Shown: piece by piece, positions 13,810 to 15,231 of the stretch
Position numbering within the stretch: the stretch's first letter is position 1
Layout of the letters: every line of letters starts with the position of its first letter
Source of the DNA: Gammaproteobacteria bacterium
GTDB taxonomy: Bacteria; Pseudomonadota; Gammaproteobacteria; SZUA-229
Length of the DNA: 15,231 nucleotides
NCBI GenBank assembly: GCA_011051475.1
Contig: DRLE01000236.1
Span: 1-15,231 of the forward strand
Direction: 5' to 3'
The notes under the pieces: model-generated
What the model saw: only the letters and a program-made list of their open reading frames with translations
What the model was told of the DNA's origin: nothing
Database searches by the model: none
Position numbers and translations under genes: made by a program

Positions 13810-13886
13810 TGGGGTGGACGATGGGGCTCGAACCCACGACAACCGGAATCACAATCCGGGACTCTACCAACTGAGCTACGTCCACC
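13810..13886 (-). tRNA. tRNA-His (anticodon GTG)
   Basis: 77 bases including encoded CCA (13810-13812) and the extra G at position -1 (13886), which pairs with C73 (13813), the identity mark of bacterial tRNA-His. Acceptor GTGGACG pairs with 13814-13820; anticodon GTG at 13850-13852. Confidence 0.97.
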
Positions 13887-13922
13887 ATAAATCTGTTTGC
13901 CGATGTATCTGGCAGCTGAATT

Positions 13923-13999
13923 TGGCACGCCTGGCAGGATTCGAACCTGCTACCCTCGGCTTAGAAGGCCGATGCTCTATCCGAGTGAGCTACAGGCGC
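13923..13999 (-). tRNA. tRNA-Arg (anticodon TCT)
   Basis: 77 bases including encoded CCA (13923-13925). Acceptor GCGCCTG (13993-13999) pairs with 13927-13933, the first pair being G1-U72 instead of G-C. Anticodon TCT at 13963-13965; T-arm GCAGGTTCGAATCCTGC. It reads AGA and, by wobble, AGG codons. Confidence 0.96.
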
Positions 14000-14070
14000 A
14001 GAAATTCCAATCCTTTACATCCTGCGGGCAGGACCAATCAGTTCACATCCGTTGAAACATTTACATTGTC

Positions 14071-14147
14071 TGGTCGGGGTAGAGAGATTCGAACTCCCGA
14101 CATCCTGCTCCCAAAGCAGGCGCGCTACCAGACTGCGCTATACCCCG
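14071..14147 (-). tRNA. tRNA-Pro (anticodon TGG)
   Basis: 77 bases including encoded CCA (14071-14073). Acceptor CGGGGTA (14141-14147) pairs with 14075-14081; anticodon TGG at 14111-14113 in loop TTTGGGA; the T-stem has one G-U pair. It is the first gene of the tRNA operon. The 71 bases between it and tRNA-Arg hold only a 5-base hairpin (TCCTG/CAGGA). Confidence 0.96.
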
Positions 14148-14207
14148 ATTATTTCACTCCCCGTCCGCACCCAGGTACCAATATGGCGCGAATCAGGAAG
14201 GCGGGGA

Positions 14208-14236
14208 ATATTACGCTGTGCGTGGTCGCGGGTCAA
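14208..14236 (-). promoter_or_regulatory. Promoter of the tRNA-Pro-Arg-His-Lys operon
   Basis: On the minus strand TTGACC (14231-14236) and TAATAT (14208-14213) are exactly 17 bases apart. The region after the -10 is G/C-rich (TCCCCGCC), typical of stably regulated tRNA and rRNA promoters. The leader to tRNA-Pro is about 54 bases. It lies between divergent folD and the tRNA cluster. Confidence 0.75.
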
Positions 14237-14308
14237 GGAAGATTTGTCGCTTGTCGGCGCTTGCCTGCACATGCGAAAATCGGCTTTTTTCTTACAGACG
14301 AAACACTT

Positions 14309-15175
14309 ATGTCGGCAAAAATTATTGATGGCAAGGCAATTGCCGGGGATGTCAGGGAAAAGGTACGCCTGGCAATCGAACAGCGCGTAAAAAACGGCCA
14401 GCGCGCGCCGGGGCTGGCGGTTATCCTGGTTGGCGCCAATCCGGCATCCCAGGTCTATGTGCGCAAGAAACGCGAAGCCTGCGACCAGGCCGGCCTTGTT
14501 TCGAAGTCCTTCGACCTGGACGAAAACACGTCACAGCAGGAGCTGTTAGACCTGATTGAAAAGCTTAACAAGGACACCGAAATCGACGGCATTCTGGTGC
14601 AACTGCCCCTGCCCGAGCATATCGACAGCACCCTGGTGCTCGAAGCCATTCACCCGGACAAGGATGTAGACGGCTTTCACCCCTATAATATCGGGCGCCT
14701 GGCACAACGCATGCCCGCCCTGCGACCCTGTACACCGCACGGCGTGATTCATATGCTGAAAACCATCGGCGAAACCTTCAAGGGCCGTCACGCGGTTGTG
14801 GTTGGCGCCTCGAATATTGTCGGCAGGCCGATGAATCTGGAACTGCTGCTGGCCGGGGCCACCGTCACCGTTACCCACCGCTTTACCAAAGACCTGGCCC
14901 GGTTTGTCGGTGATGCCGATATTCTGGTGGTGGCCGTGGGCAAACCGGGCATCGTCAAGGGCGAATGGGTCAAGCCCGGCGCCACGGTGATCGATGTCGG
15001 CATCAATCGCCTGCCGGACGGCAAACTGACCGGCGATGTCGATTTCGAAGAAGCCAGCAAACGCGCCGCCTGGATTACCCCGGTACCCGGCGGCGTCGGC
15101 CCGATGACCGTGGCCATGCTGCTGCGCAATACCCTGCAGGCGGCCGAGATGCATGATGGGGCTGATAAAGCGTAA
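14309..15175 (+). CDS. folD: Bifunctional methylenetetrahydrofolate dehydrogenase/methenyltetrahydrofolate cyclohydrolase FolD
   Basis: Cytoplasmic homodimer interconverting 5,10-methylene-, 5,10-methenyl- and 10-formyl-tetrahydrofolate, usually with NADP; it supplies one-carbon units for purines and formyl-methionine. From the ATG at 14309 the product has 288 residues, the E. coli length. Active-site motif YVRKKREAC has Tyr50 and Lys54; others are ILVQLPLPEHID (95-106), DKDVDGFHPYN (117-127), the nucleotide-binding GASNIVGRPM (166-175), DVGINR (229-234) and TPVPGGVGPMTVAML (257-271). The reading frame stays open far upstream through the tRNA genes, but that part reads like translated tRNA and has no folD similarity. 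No strong ribosome-binding site is seen. It is divergent from the tRNA operon, and a repeat begins just after its stop. Confidence 0.96.
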   Translation: MSAKIIDGKAIAGDVREKVRLAIEQRVKNGQRAPGLAVILVGANPASQVYVRKKREACDQAGLVSKSFDLDENTSQQELLDLIEKLNKDTEIDGILVQLPLPEHIDSTLVLEAIHPDKDVDGFHPYNIGRLAQRMPALRPCTPHGVIHMLKTIGETFKGRHAVVVGASNIVGRPMNLELLLAGATVTVTHRFTKDLARFVGDADILVVAVGKPGIVKGEWVKPGATVIDVGINRLPDGKLTGDVDFEEASKRAAWITPVPGGVGPMTVAMLLRNTLQAAEMHDGADKA

Positions 15176-15180
15176 AAGCT

Positions 15181-15205
15181 GAACCGCAGAGGCGCAGAGA
15201 AAAGC
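15181..15205. repeat. Start of a CGCAGAG-type dispersed repeat, cut by the window edge
   Basis: Immediately after the folD stop, two near-identical units CCGCAGAGG and GCGCAGAG (15184-15199) form the type of G/A-rich repeat often found as one arm of intergenic inverted repeats. It resembles the CGCAAAG-based arms at 2991-3070. The complementary arm, if present, would be beyond 15231. Confidence 0.5.
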
Positions 15206-15231
15206 TTGTTGTGTTTTTGTTTATTTGTGGG

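Noticed and set aside
13814..14308. Upstream extension of the folD reading frame
   Set aside because: It runs across three tRNA genes on the other strand, and FolD similarity begins at MSAKIIDGKAI (14309).

Overview
The window is a housekeeping chromosomal segment from a gammaproteobacterium of moderate GC content. The core order, read along the minus strand, is tRNA cluster - tig - clpP - clpX - lon - hupB - tRNA-Val/tRNA-Asp - ppiD, with fabI and a yejAB-type peptide transporter beyond it and folD divergent from the tRNA cluster. From memory this matches the Pseudomonas-type order (folD, tRNAs, tig, clpP, clpX, lon, hupB, ppiD, fabI, yej transporter) more closely than E. coli, which has only the tig-clpP-clpX-lon-hupB-ppiD core. 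Codon choice, tRNA sequences with encoded CCA, and protein lengths near the E. coli ones all fit. The genus is not identifiable by reading.

Layout. 1-90: first codons of a yejB-type permease (minus). 166-1980: yejA-type periplasmic oligopeptide-binding protein (minus). 2099-2887: fabI (plus), divergent from yejA with overlapping -10 elements. 2886-3070: two different intergenic repeats. 3080-4354: acidic amino acid/dicarboxylate:cation symporter (minus). 4431-6320: ppiD (minus). 6461-6665: terminator, tRNA-Asp, tRNA-Val. 6680-6952: hupB, directly upstream of the two tRNAs. 7269-9719: lon. 9920-11209: clpX. 11495-12148: clpP. 12172-13461: tig. 13528-14147: five tRNAs (Leu, Lys, His, Arg, Pro in coordinate order, all minus). 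14309-15175: folD (plus). The right edge carries the start of another dispersed repeat.

Function. The central block is a protein quality-control island: trigger factor folds nascent chains at the ribosome, ClpXP and Lon degrade regulatory and damaged proteins, and PpiD is a membrane-anchored chaperone acting on exported proteins. HU compacts the nucleoid. FabI (fatty acid elongation) and FolD (one-carbon metabolism) are unrelated housekeeping enzymes. Readable signals give likely transcription units: tRNA-Pro-Arg-His-Lys (promoter near 14208-14236, terminator 13647-13671); tRNA-Leu-tig-clpP (promoter 13637-13664, terminator 11455-11479); clpX; lon (terminator 7162-7195); hupB-tRNA-Val-tRNA-Asp (promoter 7082-7110, terminator 6461-6500); ppiD; fabI; yejAB.

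I found no undescribed multi-gene system, phage, transposase, CRISPR array or defence island. The parts that standard annotation does not explain are the intergenic repeats around yejA/fabI and at the right edge, the symporter gene sitting in an otherwise conserved ppiD-fabI junction, and several compact promoter/terminator arrangements around the tRNA genes.
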